Origin: Treponema sp. Marseille-Q4130
GTDB lineage: Bacteria > Spirochaetota > Spirochaetia > Treponematales > Treponemataceae
Direction: 5' to 3'
DNA length: 44,086 nt
NCBI RefSeq assembly: GCF_014334325.1
Contig: NZ_JACSET010000016.1
Location: 1 to 44,086, forward strand
The position numbers and the translations under genes were made by a program. The notes beneath the pieces are model-generated. The model made no database searches. It saw only the letters and a list, made by a program, of their open reading frames with translations, and was not told the DNA's origin. Of the stretch, positions 22,915-31,022 are shown piece by piece; position 1 is the first letter of the stretch; each line of letters begins with the position of its first letter.

Positions 22915-23657
22915 GCGATCTGAATACACAAATACGCTCAATCGGGTGCGCGATCGACACCGAAATCGCTCGGCTCCAGAAAATCCGCGACGACTTACTC
23001 GCAGACCCCGAAGCGGCGAGCGAATGGGACAATCGGGCACGGGAAGTCGAGCGCGAATACTACGCAGTGCTCGCCGAAAGCACGTATAAAAAAATCGTGC
23101 CGCCGAAGTTTTACGACATGCCGCGAGAACTGAATACGGCCGGAAGCGAGGCACGGGCGAGGTTTTACCGCGACGCTCTAAATGCGTTTGAGCTTGTAAA
23201 AGCGGGGAAGCCCGTGTCGATTTTAATGCTCGGCGAATCGGGGATTGGGAAATCATATCTTGCCTGCTGGATGATACATGAGCTTATACACACGCGGAAA
23301 CGAGACAGCGCGTATGATTTACCGTCGTACTGGTCTGGCGATTACGTTACCGGCTCGACGCTTTCGGCGCGATATAAAAACGCCGAATCGTTCGGATCAC
23401 ACGAAACCCGCGACAGAATTTCCTACGAGCTTACTCTCGCGGATTTGCTTGTCGTGGACGAAATCGGGCGAAAAAAAACGCAGTGGGAGCAGGACGCGAT
23501 TTTCGACATTGCCGACAGCCGACAGAAAAGCACGGTATACATCAGCAATCTGTCGCTTGAGGATTTCGCGAATTACGTCGGGGCGGCGGTGCTCGACCGG
23601 CTCAATCCGACGAAATGTTTAATAACAACGGTGGGATGTGAGAGTTGGAGAGTGTAG
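22911..23657 (+). CDS. DnaC-like helicase loader ATPase
   Basis: 248 residues from the ATG at 22911, which overlaps the previous stop as ATGA and follows GGGGGT. Walker A is GESGIGKS (108-115), Walker B is VVDE (181-184), sensor region VYISNLS follows. The layout is AAA+ helicase loader of the DnaC/IstB type. It would load the host replicative helicase onto phage DNA. The N-terminal 70 residues are helical, as expected for the helicase-binding part. Confidence 0.85.
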   Translation: MSDLNTQIRSIGCAIDTEIARLQKIRDDLLADPEAASEWDNRAREVEREYYAVLAESTYKKIVPPKFYDMPRELNTAGSEARARFYRDALNAFELVKAGKPVSILMLGESGIGKSYLACWMIHELIHTRKRDSAYDLPSYWSGDYVTGSTLSARYKNAESFGSHETRDRISYELTLADLLVVDEIGRKKTQWEQDAIFDIADSRQKSTVYISNLSLEDFANYVGAAVLDRLNPTKCLITTVGCESWRV

Positions 23658-23728
23658 CGGACGAACAGCTTTTATTGCCGTTTGATTTTGAGGAGCCGGA
23701 AATTGATTGCGAGCATACCGCATTTTGA
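23645..23728 (+). CDS. Very small ORF with a clamp-binding-like hexapeptide
   Basis: A TTG-started 27-codon ORF that overlaps the end of the loader gene and the start of the next. It encodes QLLLPFDF, which fits the QLxLPF type of motif that binds the bacterial beta sliding clamp. No strong ribosome site precedes the TTG, and the same DNA contains the ribosome site of the next gene, so it may be a by-product. Listed because the motif is suggestive, not because expression is shown. Confidence 0.25.
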   Translation: MESVADEQLLLPFDFEEPEIDCEHTAF

Positions 23729-24071
23729 CGCCCCGCAAGACGATAATGAGCAGTTGCTCGAATATCAGTATCAGTACAAAGTCGAGGGGAAAGAAAATGC
23801 GCTCTCAAAGATGTACGAGCTTGGCTATGTGATTTCTCGGCGTTATATCGCCACAGAAGGACAGCAAAATTGGAAAGTCAAGCTATTGAGCCGCGACGAC
23901 AAGGCGGAAAAGGCGCATAACGCGATAACGTACATCATCGCGCGATACAAGCGTGTATCAACGTTTTTTATTGCAAAAAGTTTTACGGCGTATTTATTTC
24001 TGCGAGTGCGGCACGAACTGTATTACACGCGCAAGATAGATAAATTGATAACGTATGTTGATTATTTGTAA
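23703..24071 (+). CDS. Phage protein of unknown function
   Basis: About 122 residues from the TTG at 23703, which has GAGGAG 8 nt upstream. An earlier in-frame TTG at 23682 would start inside that region. The sequence is helical and basic toward the end (TYIIARYKRVSTFFIAKSF, then RKIDKLITYVDYL). No family recognised. It lies between replication genes and the AT-rich pair. Confidence 0.4.
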   Translation: MIASIPHFDAPQDDNEQLLEYQYQYKVEGKENALSKMYELGYVISRRYIATEGQQNWKVKLLSRDDKAEKAHNAITYIIARYKRVSTFFIAKSFTAYLFLRVRHELYYTRKIDKLITYVDYL

Positions 24072-24083
24072 GAGGGAAACGAA

Positions 24084-24395
24084 ATGAAAGAATTGCTTAA
24101 AGAAGTTGAATTGACAGTAAAAAGCGAGCTAGAGCGGGCGAATAAGGTACACCCGTTGTTTAATTCGCCGCACGAAGCATACGCTGTAATTAAAAAAGAA
24201 GCGGAAGAAGCAGAGTACGAATGTGCCCTCATAAAAGATGCCCTTTCTCAATTTTGGTCTTACGTAAAGTGCGATGGTGGCGCACCCGATATGCTTGATT
24301 GTTTAGATCAAACAAAAGAAAAAGCGATGAACCTTGCCGCCGAAGCGATACAGGTTGCGGCGATGGCGCAAAAGGCGATCGATAGCATGCAATGA
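24084..24395 (+). CDS. MazG-like phage protein
   Basis: 103 residues. FNSPHEAYAVIKKEAEEAEYE contains an EExxE-type acidic patch like that of MazG nucleotide pyrophosphohydrolases, and a second acidic helix follows. Many phages carry such short proteins, which may hydrolyse nucleotides. Catalysis is inferred from the motif only. GAGGG precedes the ATG. Confidence 0.45.
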   Translation: MKELLKEVELTVKSELERANKVHPLFNSPHEAYAVIKKEAEEAEYECALIKDALSQFWSYVKCDGGAPDMLDCLDQTKEKAMNLAAEAIQVAAMAQKAIDSMQ

Positions 24396-24402
24396 GGCAT
24401 AT

Positions 24403-24906
24403 ATGAAAACGTTTGGTGATACGATTTATGATGCCCGTATGGCAAGTAAAAAATTATTACACGAGGTTGCTCGTAAAATAGGCATATCTGCGATGTATCT
24501 ATCAGAGCTTGAAACGGGTATAAAATTACCTAAAAAAGGCAAGGTAATTTCTATATTGTCGCAAGAATATAATATTCCTCTAAAAATATTGGAAGATTTA
24601 TTAAAAAGTGATCGCAAAAAACAAGCCTTTGAAGCAATGAAAATGAGTAAAAAACAAAAAGATTATGATTGTACTCTCGAACTATCACTCTTGGCAATTA
24701 AACAAATCGCAGAATTTGCCGGCTTTGAAGTAAACGAAGATAGTTTGGTATCAATATATGATGATATTGATATGACGGATAATGTTACTCTTTATTATAG
24801 TAGAAAAGGTTTTAAGTTTGATGATGGCAATATTTATCACTTTATGATACGAGATGAAGCAACTGGATATAACGAAGCTATGCCAATAGGAGAGAGGGCA
24901 AAATGA
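24403..24906 (+). CDS. XRE-family HTH regulator in an AT-rich island
   Basis: 167 residues from the ATG at 24403 (GAGG upstream). Residues 3-60 form an XRE helix-turn-helix (KKLLHEVARKIGISAMYLSELETGIKLP). The remaining 105 residues have a helical part and a strand-rich part of unknown type. The base composition drops sharply here compared with the neighbours, so this gene and the next appear to be a separately acquired pair. At the end of the early operon, just before the terminase, a late-gene or superinfection regulator is plausible. Confidence 0.6.
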   Translation: MKTFGDTIYDARMASKKLLHEVARKIGISAMYLSELETGIKLPKKGKVISILSQEYNIPLKILEDLLKSDRKKQAFEAMKMSKKQKDYDCTLELSLLAIKQIAEFAGFEVNEDSLVSIYDDIDMTDNVTLYYSRKGFKFDDGNIYHFMIRDEATGYNEAMPIGERAK

Positions 24907-25157
24907 ACAATAAAATACAGCTTTACGATTTAAGGATAGATAAGAATGGTTGGTATCAGGCATTCAGTCTCTATAATTCATGGTCAAGTGCAAAAGGCAG
25001 TAAGTTATTTGCCGAAGAGCAAGGAAAACGACATCAAGCAGCACTTGAATATCTTTTACGTGGCGATACGGATATTGATATAGTGCAACTAAATCATATT
25101 GCAAGAAGATATGAAGAACAACAGGAAGTATATCCAAATCCGTATCGTCCAGAATAA
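24903..25157 (+). CDS. Small partner of the AT-rich HTH gene
   Basis: 84 residues, overlapping the HTH gene by ATGA. Sequence is helical and hydrophilic (AFSLYNSWSSAKGSK, GKRHQAALEYLLRGD). It shares the low GC of its neighbour. Not recognised. Translational coupling to a regulator suggests they act together, possibly as toxin and antitoxin or as regulator and co-factor. Confidence 0.5.
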   Translation: MNNKIQLYDLRIDKNGWYQAFSLYNSWSSAKGSKLFAEEQGKRHQAALEYLLRGDTDIDIVQLNHIARRYEEQQEVYPNPYRPE

Positions 25158-25175
25158 TAGTACGATAGAGTAAAA

Positions 25176-25200
25176 CAAAAATGACTATATATGTATGGAG
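25176..25200 (+). repeat. Boundary repeat copy 1
   Basis: ACAAAAATGACTATATA-type element ending in GGAG. It lies between the early AT-rich pair and the terminase genes. The core codes Met-Thr-Ile-Tyr if read, ending at a stop soon after. A 130-bp leader follows to the terminase ATG, with no further gene in it. Confidence 0.7.
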
Positions 25201-25286
25201 ATAACCTGTAAAACAAACGATACTCTGCCCTTGTCGGCATTGACCGAAAAGTTTAAATAAGTCCGATTTTTCCGAAACGGTAGGCT

Positions 25287-25640
25287 ATGGGCAGGAAAAA
25301 AAAGAGTTACAAAAAAGCAGATATCCTCGAAGCCATAAAAGGGAGCGGCGGCATTGTAACAACCGTCGCCCTTACCCTTAATTGCGATTGGCATACCGCA
25401 AAATCAAATATAGAGCGATACAAAGAAACACGGGAAGCCTTTAGCGGAGAGACAGAGACGGGACTTGACCTCGTAGAGGGCAAGGCATACGCGCAGGCTA
25501 AAAACGGCGACGGCTCGATGATACGGTTTATCCTTGCAACAAAAGGGCGCAAGCGCGGGTACGGCGAGAAACCTGTGATAGACGAAAGTGCCGCAGAGGA
25601 CACCGAATTGAGGATAATTATCGATGACGATAAACAGTAG
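25287..25640 (+). CDS. Terminase small subunit
   Basis: 117 residues. The N-terminal HTH-like helices (KKADILEAIKGSGGIVTTVALTLNCDWHTAKS) match the DNA-binding part of phage terminase small subunits, followed by oligomerisation helices. It recognises the packaging site and binds the large subunit. It overlaps the next gene by 17 bp, and gene order confirms the call. The usual family length fits. Confidence 0.75.
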   Translation: MGRKKKSYKKADILEAIKGSGGIVTTVALTLNCDWHTAKSNIERYKETREAFSGETETGLDLVEGKAYAQAKNGDGSMIRFILATKGRKRGYGEKPVIDESAAEDTELRIIIDDDKQ

Positions 25641-26919
25641 TAGCATTTTTGCAAAGGTTTATAACAAGGCATTCCGCGCAATCCTCGCGCACGAAAAAGA
25701 GCGCTATACTTTTCCCGGCGGGCGCGCGTCGTGTAAGTCGTCATTTATCAGCATTGTCATCGTTATTTTAATCGTGATGTTTCCGTCGTACAACGCGCTT
25801 ATTGTGCGTAAGACGGCGAAAACCTTACGCCGAAGCGTGTTTGAACAGATTGTCTGGGCGATCCATAAACTCGGTTTACAGGGGCGGTTTAAAATCCCCG
25901 CGAGTAAAACGGCGGCGCTCCCGATAACGTATATCCGCAAAAACGGGCGGACGCAGGAAATCATTTTTGCAGGGTGCGACGATCCCGAAAAACTGAAATC
26001 GATTAAAGTTGCGAACGGCTATTTTGCGATTTTGTGGATTGAGGAAAAAACGGAATTCGCCGAAGCGGAATTACAGAATATCCGCATATCGGTTTTGCGC
26101 GGCGGAGAAACGTTTTATATTTTTGAAAGCTACAACCCGCCGAGTGCGAAGCGGCACTGGTGCAATATCGAAGCACGAACGCGCGATCCGAATCGTATGG
26201 TGCTCCATACGACGTATAAAGACATACCGAGCGAATGGCTCGGCGAGGCTATCCTACACGACATAGAGCACACAAAAAAAACGAATAAACGTGCGTATGA
26301 AAATATATATCTCGGCAAAGCAACCGGCACGGGATTAAACGTATTTGAAAACGTCGAACTCCGAGAAATCACCGACGACGAAATAAATTGTTTTGATGTA
26401 ATAAAACACGGCGTCGACTGGGGCTATTACCCCGACCCGTTTCAATACGTTGCGATGTCGTACCGAAACGAAACGCTTTATATCTTCGACGAATTACGGC
26501 TTTATAAACACGGGAACTTTGAAGCGTTTTGCGCGTTGAGAGATCACATGAACAAAGTATTTGTAAAGCTCGGCGGGAACCTCGACGACGGCGACCGGAT
26601 AGCGATTGAGCGTATCACGGCAGACAGCTCGGAGCCGAAAAGCATCGGGGACTTCCGTGCATTCGGCGCGAACCTAAAGGGTGCCGTGAAAGGTATTGGC
26701 AGCCCTGCTGTGGGTTTGAAATGGTTACAAGGCTTGAAAAAAATCATCATCGATCCTGACCGCTGCCCGCACGCAGCCGATGAGTTTACCCTCTACGAGT
26801 ACGAACTCGACAAGCGCACGGGGGACGTTATGACAGGTTATCCCGACGGGCAAGCCGACCACACGATGGACGCGGTACGCTATGCGATGGAAAGCACGTT
26901 CCGGCACGCGGGCGAATAA
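25624..26919 (+). CDS. Terminase large subunit
   Basis: 431 residues. The ATPase has a Walker A variant GGRASCKS (32-39; the usual form is GGRGSGKS) and Walker B LWIEE (137-141). The nuclease part has VDWGYYPDP, DSSEPKSIGDF and the closing DHTMDAVRYAME. It is of the PBSX/SPP1-type terminase class. It cuts concatemeric DNA and drives packaging into the procapsid. The cysteine in the Walker A loop is odd but keeps the K-S pair. Confidence 0.92.
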   Translation: MTINSSSIFAKVYNKAFRAILAHEKERYTFPGGRASCKSSFISIVIVILIVMFPSYNALIVRKTAKTLRRSVFEQIVWAIHKLGLQGRFKIPASKTAALPITYIRKNGRTQEIIFAGCDDPEKLKSIKVANGYFAILWIEEKTEFAEAELQNIRISVLRGGETFYIFESYNPPSAKRHWCNIEARTRDPNRMVLHTTYKDIPSEWLGEAILHDIEHTKKTNKRAYENIYLGKATGTGLNVFENVELREITDDEINCFDVIKHGVDWGYYPDPFQYVAMSYRNETLYIFDELRLYKHGNFEAFCALRDHMNKVFVKLGGNLDDGDRIAIERITADSSEPKSIGDFRAFGANLKGAVKGIGSPAVGLKWLQGLKKIIIDPDRCPHAADEFTLYEYELDKRTGDVMTGYPDGQADHTMDAVRYAMESTFRHAGE

Positions 26920-26938
26920 ATGACTATATAAAGAGAGG
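26915..26938 (+). repeat. Boundary repeat copy 2
   Basis: AATAAATGACTATATAAAGAGAGG. The terminase stop (TAA) lies inside it, and the GAGAGG is the ribosome site of the portal gene that starts at 26944. Confidence 0.65.
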
Positions 26939-26943
26939 CAAAG

Positions 26944-28332
26944 ATGTTAGCGCAGATAAGGGGATTTTTTATGAATATATTAAACCTTTTCCGCTCGTAC
27001 ACAATCGAGCAGATAACAGGCATCGAAACAAATATCACGGGCGAGATGTACGAGCGCATATCGCTATGGGCGGATATGGTTGCGGGGCGTGCGCCGTGGA
27101 ACGACAAAGCGCCGCCGTGCGGGATTTTAGACCAGATCGCGGGCAGGCTTAACAACCTTGTAAGTCGCGAAATCGGGCTTGAAGTCGAAAACGAAGCGAT
27201 AGAGGCGCCGATGTATCACTTAAACGATAACATCGATAAAATCGTTGAATACATCACTCTACTCGGCGGCTGTGTTATCCGGCCGATTTACAGCAACAGT
27301 AAATTGCAGTATGAGGCAATCCCACTCGGAAACTACCTGCCTACCCGTTATGACTTCGATGGCACGTTGACTGGTGCTTTAATCATGAAAAACATCATCG
27401 ACGGCAACAAACGGTATTTGCTCACGGAAGAACACGATTTTGACGGCGCGCACCATACGGTAAAGTGCACACTTTACGCAAACGAGGGCGGCGCATTAAA
27501 ACTCGTGTCGCTTTCCACGTGTGCGCAGACGGCGAATATAACGCCCGTGTACACATGGCAAAACGTCGAGCAGCCGATGATTATCGAATTTCGCAATCAC
27601 GCAGTAAATAAAATCGACGGGAGCAACGTACCGGTTGCGCTTATCGCGGGCGTGGAAAATCTTATTAAAGATGCCGACGAACAGTACGAGCGCATGAACT
27701 GGGAGCAGAAAGCGGGTGAACCGCGCGTTTTTGCGGATCGCGATATGTTTGCAAAACGTACACTTCGCGACGGGAAGACCGTCGGCGTCCAGATGACAAA
27801 AGAACTTAACCGCCTTGTTATGATGATTGACGGCGACGGAAGCGCAGAGGGAAAAAAGATAATCGAGCATACGCCCACGCTCCGAACCGAAGCACAAAAC
27901 GCGATGTTGCAACAGATATTCCGGCGTATCGAATTAAGCTCGAATATCGGCAAAGGCACAATAAGCGATGCCGAAGCAGTCCAGCAGACGGCGACGCAGT
28001 ATACCGGCGGACGACAGGAACTCTATGCAATCGTCGATCGTATCGAAGATGAAATCAAAGCTAAATATCAGTTATGCGCAAACGTATTTGCATACATGGC
28101 GGCGGCATACGGAATCGGGCAAAACGACGCGACGATAACCGTAACATGGAACGACGACCAGACGCGAAAGGATATGTCGCAAGCGAAGATGTTACGGATA
28201 AATGAAATCACTGCAGGAATAGCGGCAAAATGGGAATATCGGCGCGATTTTTACGGCGAGGACGAAGCGACGGCAAAGGCGAACGTTCCACCGCCCGAAG
28301 CCGCACCCGATCCGTTTAGTTTTGGAGTGTAA
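26944..28332 (+). CDS. Portal protein (SPP1 Gp6-like)
   Basis: 462 residues, the normal size for SPP1-type portals. Central conserved stretches (for example EAIPLGNYLPTRYDFDGTL and IEHTPTLRTEAQNAMLQQIF) and a long C-terminal helix with EAVQQTATQ fit that family. The portal forms the ring for DNA passage and the head-tail joint. An alternative ATG at 26971 also has AGGGGA upstream; the first start is used because GAGAGG lies 7 nt before it. Confidence 0.88.
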   Translation: MLAQIRGFFMNILNLFRSYTIEQITGIETNITGEMYERISLWADMVAGRAPWNDKAPPCGILDQIAGRLNNLVSREIGLEVENEAIEAPMYHLNDNIDKIVEYITLLGGCVIRPIYSNSKLQYEAIPLGNYLPTRYDFDGTLTGALIMKNIIDGNKRYLLTEEHDFDGAHHTVKCTLYANEGGALKLVSLSTCAQTANITPVYTWQNVEQPMIIEFRNHAVNKIDGSNVPVALIAGVENLIKDADEQYERMNWEQKAGEPRVFADRDMFAKRTLRDGKTVGVQMTKELNRLVMMIDGDGSAEGKKIIEHTPTLRTEAQNAMLQQIFRRIELSSNIGKGTISDAEAVQQTATQYTGGRQELYAIVDRIEDEIKAKYQLCANVFAYMAAAYGIGQNDATITVTWNDDQTRKDMSQAKMLRINEITAGIAAKWEYRRDFYGEDEATAKANVPPPEAAPDPFSFGV

Positions 28333-28356
28333 GAAAAACAAACAAGGAGAAATAAA

Positions 28357-28623
28357 ATGATATATGTGAAAAATTACAGAAAGAAACCTGTTGAGGTTAA
28401 GGCGATAATAAACGACGGGAGCTATGATTGTTTCCTTGCAATAGCGAACCGCCCTTTTAATGCAGGCTCGGCGGTTACGCAAAACAATGACGGAACTATC
28501 GACATAACAACACTAGAGGGCGTTATGAAGGTTGATGTCGGTGATTATGTTATTTGCGGTGTAAGCGGAGAACTCTACCCTTGCAAGCCCGATATTTTCA
28601 AAAAAACATATGATGAAGCATAA
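28357..28623 (+). CDS. Small phage protein with the GDYVICGVSGELYPCKPDIF signature
   Basis: 88 residues. The C-terminal signature (residues about 65-82) is typical of a small phage family found in many siphophages; function unknown. It lies between portal and minor head protein genes. GGAG precedes the ATG 8 nt upstream. Confidence 0.65.
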   Translation: MIYVKNYRKKPVEVKAIINDGSYDCFLAIANRPFNAGSAVTQNNDGTIDITTLEGVMKVDVGDYVICGVSGELYPCKPDIFKKTYDEA

Positions 28624-28626
28624 ACA

Positions 28627-28767
28627 ATGGCAAGATTAAACAAGCAAAGAAAAGAAATCACTAGAAATGACAGAGCCGTATTGAACGGCTTACGCTATGC
28701 TTTGAATAACACGCCGCTTAGAAAGCGTATTGTAATCGCATGGCGAATTGTGCGGGGCAAGTGGTAG
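28627..28767 (+). CDS. Small basic protein
   Basis: 46 residues, very rich in Arg/Lys (NKQRKEITRNDR, RIVIAWRIVRGKW). Starts 3 nt after the previous stop and ends directly before the ATG of the minor head gene (TAG-ATG). It could bind nucleic acid. Not recognised. Confidence 0.5.
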   Translation: MARLNKQRKEITRNDRAVLNGLRYALNNTPLRKRIVIAWRIVRGKW

Positions 28768-30612
28768 ATGCTCTCTCCCCGCTATCTTGAAGGTGCCGCT
28801 GACACGCTCGTCGAAATCTATTCACAACTCGAAACAGACATCTTACGCGACATGGCGCGGCGCATTGCGAAGCTGGGTAGAGTTACCGACGCGACCGATT
28901 ATCAATCGCGTATACTCGCCGAAGCGGGCGGATTAAAACAAAACATTGCAAAAATATTAAAAGGCTACGACAAAAAAATTATTAAAGCCGTACAGGAAAC
29001 GTATACCGAAGCGCTTAAAAAAAACACGGTGAACGACAACCGAATATTCAAAGCGGCAACAGGGCGCACGGTAAGCGACCAGAGCGCGCAACAGACGCTT
29101 GCAACCGTGCAGAACGCGCATAGTAATTTATCACGTCTGACACGTACAACAGCCGCGACAAGTCAACAGCAATTCGTCCGGCAGGCAAATCGCGTTTTTA
29201 TGGAAGTGCAATCGGGCGCGTTTGATTATGAGAGCGCGACAAGGCACGCCGTAAACGATATGGCTGAACGTGGAATAACGACCGTGCAGTATCAGAACGG
29301 AAAGCCCGTAACGCGCACGATAGAGGCTGCCGTGCGTATGAATGTTTTAACCGGCATAAATAATACAGCGGCGACGGTAACGATGAGCAACTGCGAAGAT
29401 TTAGGCTGCGATTTAGTCGAAGTGTCGGCACATATCGGAGCGAGAAATCGAGACGGACCGAACGCATGGAGCAATCACGAAACATGGCAAGGGAAGATAT
29501 ATAAATTACACGGTAGCACGGACGAATACCCGAACTTTTACGATACGTGCGGCTACGGAGAAGCGGACGGGATATGCGGCATAAACTGCAGACACTCGTT
29601 TTATCCGTATTTTGAGGGCGCCGAAGCCCGCTATAGCAAAGACGAACTTGACGACATGAGCGACAAAGAAGTCGAGTATAACGGGCAAAAGATGAGCCAA
29701 TACGAGGCGGAGCAACGGCAGCGCGGCATTGAACGGAATATCCGAAAGTACAAACGCCTTGCCGAATCTGAAAAAGCGGCAAACCTCGACAACACACGTG
29801 CGCGGCAGAAAATCGGCGAATGGCAGGCACGGGCACGCGATTTTACAAAACAAACGGGACTACAGCGTGAATATACGCGGGAATACGTGGGAACGGCAAG
29901 CGGTAAGCAGCCGAGCGCCGTAAAGCCGTTGACAAAACCGGCAGCGGGAGCCATGCAGAAACAAGAGAAAGTAAAAATTGTCTATGCGAAAATGCAACAA
30001 AAAGAATACGACGATGCAGTAGCGAATTGTCAAAAGAATTTGACTGAAAAACAAATAAAACAAATATGGTCTCATAACTATAGTAGAGGCGGATATGTAA
30101 GCACTGCAAACGGTCGAAATATAAATAGAATTTTACGCAAAATAGGTATAGAAAGCCTAAATGCTGACGATAAAGAGACGGTAAAAATTTTACGCGAAGC
30201 AATAAGTAAAAACACATTAAAAAAAGACACAATACTTATCCGCAATGTTCAACCTGACTGGATTGAAGGGGCATTCGGAATAAAAGGAAAAAATCATCTT
30301 TTTGATTTTGAAGCAGACATAAAACCGAATGCAGATGTAAAAAAACAGATTGAAAGTATATTAAAGGGAAAGACAATTACAGAAAATCAATTTCTTTCTT
30401 GCAGTGTTAACGAGGATAAAAACTTTTTTAACGCTTTTGGGGTTAGGCTTGAAATTCATGCATCCAAAGGAACAAATTGCTATTTTCCTGACAATAAAGA
30501 AGAATCCGAATGTATCCTTGACATTGGGCAAAGGTTGAATATACTGGATGTAGCAGTAACAGATAAAAGAGTTAACGTAGTATGCGAAATAATAACCGGA
30601 GGTAAAAGATGA
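28768..30612 (+). CDS. Minor head protein fused to an ADP-ribosyltransferase-like toxin domain
   Basis: 614 residues. The first about 300 residues match phage minor capsid protein 2 (the DYESATRHAVNDMAERG block and the CGINCRHSFYPYF motif near 270), normally a head protein near the portal. The last about 200 residues, with lower GC in their DNA, form an R-S-E class ADP-ribosyltransferase: R492 (ILIRNV), S544-C-S546 (FLSCSV) and E579-S-E581 (ESECILDIG). Head-protein toxin fusions are known as MuF polymorphic toxins in temperate phages; injection with the DNA is one model. Catalytic activity is inferred from motifs. The next gene overlaps by ATGA and may be its immunity protein. Confidence 0.85.
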   Translation: MLSPRYLEGAADTLVEIYSQLETDILRDMARRIAKLGRVTDATDYQSRILAEAGGLKQNIAKILKGYDKKIIKAVQETYTEALKKNTVNDNRIFKAATGRTVSDQSAQQTLATVQNAHSNLSRLTRTTAATSQQQFVRQANRVFMEVQSGAFDYESATRHAVNDMAERGITTVQYQNGKPVTRTIEAAVRMNVLTGINNTAATVTMSNCEDLGCDLVEVSAHIGARNRDGPNAWSNHETWQGKIYKLHGSTDEYPNFYDTCGYGEADGICGINCRHSFYPYFEGAEARYSKDELDDMSDKEVEYNGQKMSQYEAEQRQRGIERNIRKYKRLAESEKAANLDNTRARQKIGEWQARARDFTKQTGLQREYTREYVGTASGKQPSAVKPLTKPAAGAMQKQEKVKIVYAKMQQKEYDDAVANCQKNLTEKQIKQIWSHNYSRGGYVSTANGRNINRILRKIGIESLNADDKETVKILREAISKNTLKKDTILIRNVQPDWIEGAFGIKGKNHLFDFEADIKPNADVKKQIESILKGKTITENQFLSCSVNEDKNFFNAFGVRLEIHASKGTNCYFPDNKEESECILDIGQRLNILDVAVTDKRVNVVCEIITGGKR

Positions 30613-30881
30613 ATGTTAAAGACATCAGCCGACTTATAAAAGAAAAAAAATACAATGAGTTTTGCGACGCACTGCAAAAAATATCCCCAAGAGTTAGAAG
30701 TTATATTGAAGGAGCGGATGGGGCTTTTCAAGACGAACTAGAGGCAAATGTTTCCGCTGAACAGTTTCAAAAATGGAGATACTTTCTTAGTATTGACGCA
30801 GAAAACGAATACGTAATGAAACACAATAACAACTTATACAAACTTTCCGAAGAAGAAAAAAGACAGGCGTGTTTGATATAA
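30609..30881 (+). CDS. Small acidic protein, candidate immunity partner of the ART domain
   Basis: 90 residues, coupled as ATGA to the toxin-carrying gene. It is helical with two acidic helices (SEEEKRQACLI at the end, GAFQDELEANVSAEQFQ). No known domain. Its AT-rich DNA and tight coupling match the toxin domain rather than the capsid part. Immunity proteins for such toxins are usually small, acidic and directly downstream, so this is the natural candidate; not proven. Confidence 0.6.
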   Translation: MNVKDISRLIKEKKYNEFCDALQKISPRVRSYIEGADGAFQDELEANVSAEQFQKWRYFLSIDAENEYVMKHNNNLYKLSEEEKRQACLI

Positions 30882-30953
30882 ATACTAAACTTGCCGAGTA
30901 AAAAAGCACACCTTACGACTAAAACACTAAAGAATAGACAAGGAGTACAGGAA

Positions 30954-31007
30954 ATGAGGGAATACGAGGAATGGAAGAACACTCCCGCACGTTTCGGCAC
31001 TCTTTGA
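30954..31007 (+). CDS. Possible 17-residue peptide
   Basis: ATG with AAGGAG 9 nt upstream and codes MREYEEWKNTPARFGTL. It lies in the gap between the toxin pair and the aspartic protease. Expression is not supported beyond the ribosome site, and it may be the remains of a larger gene. Confidence 0.3.
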   Translation: MREYEEWKNTPARFGTL

Positions 31008-31022
31008 TTTTCCGATGACTTC

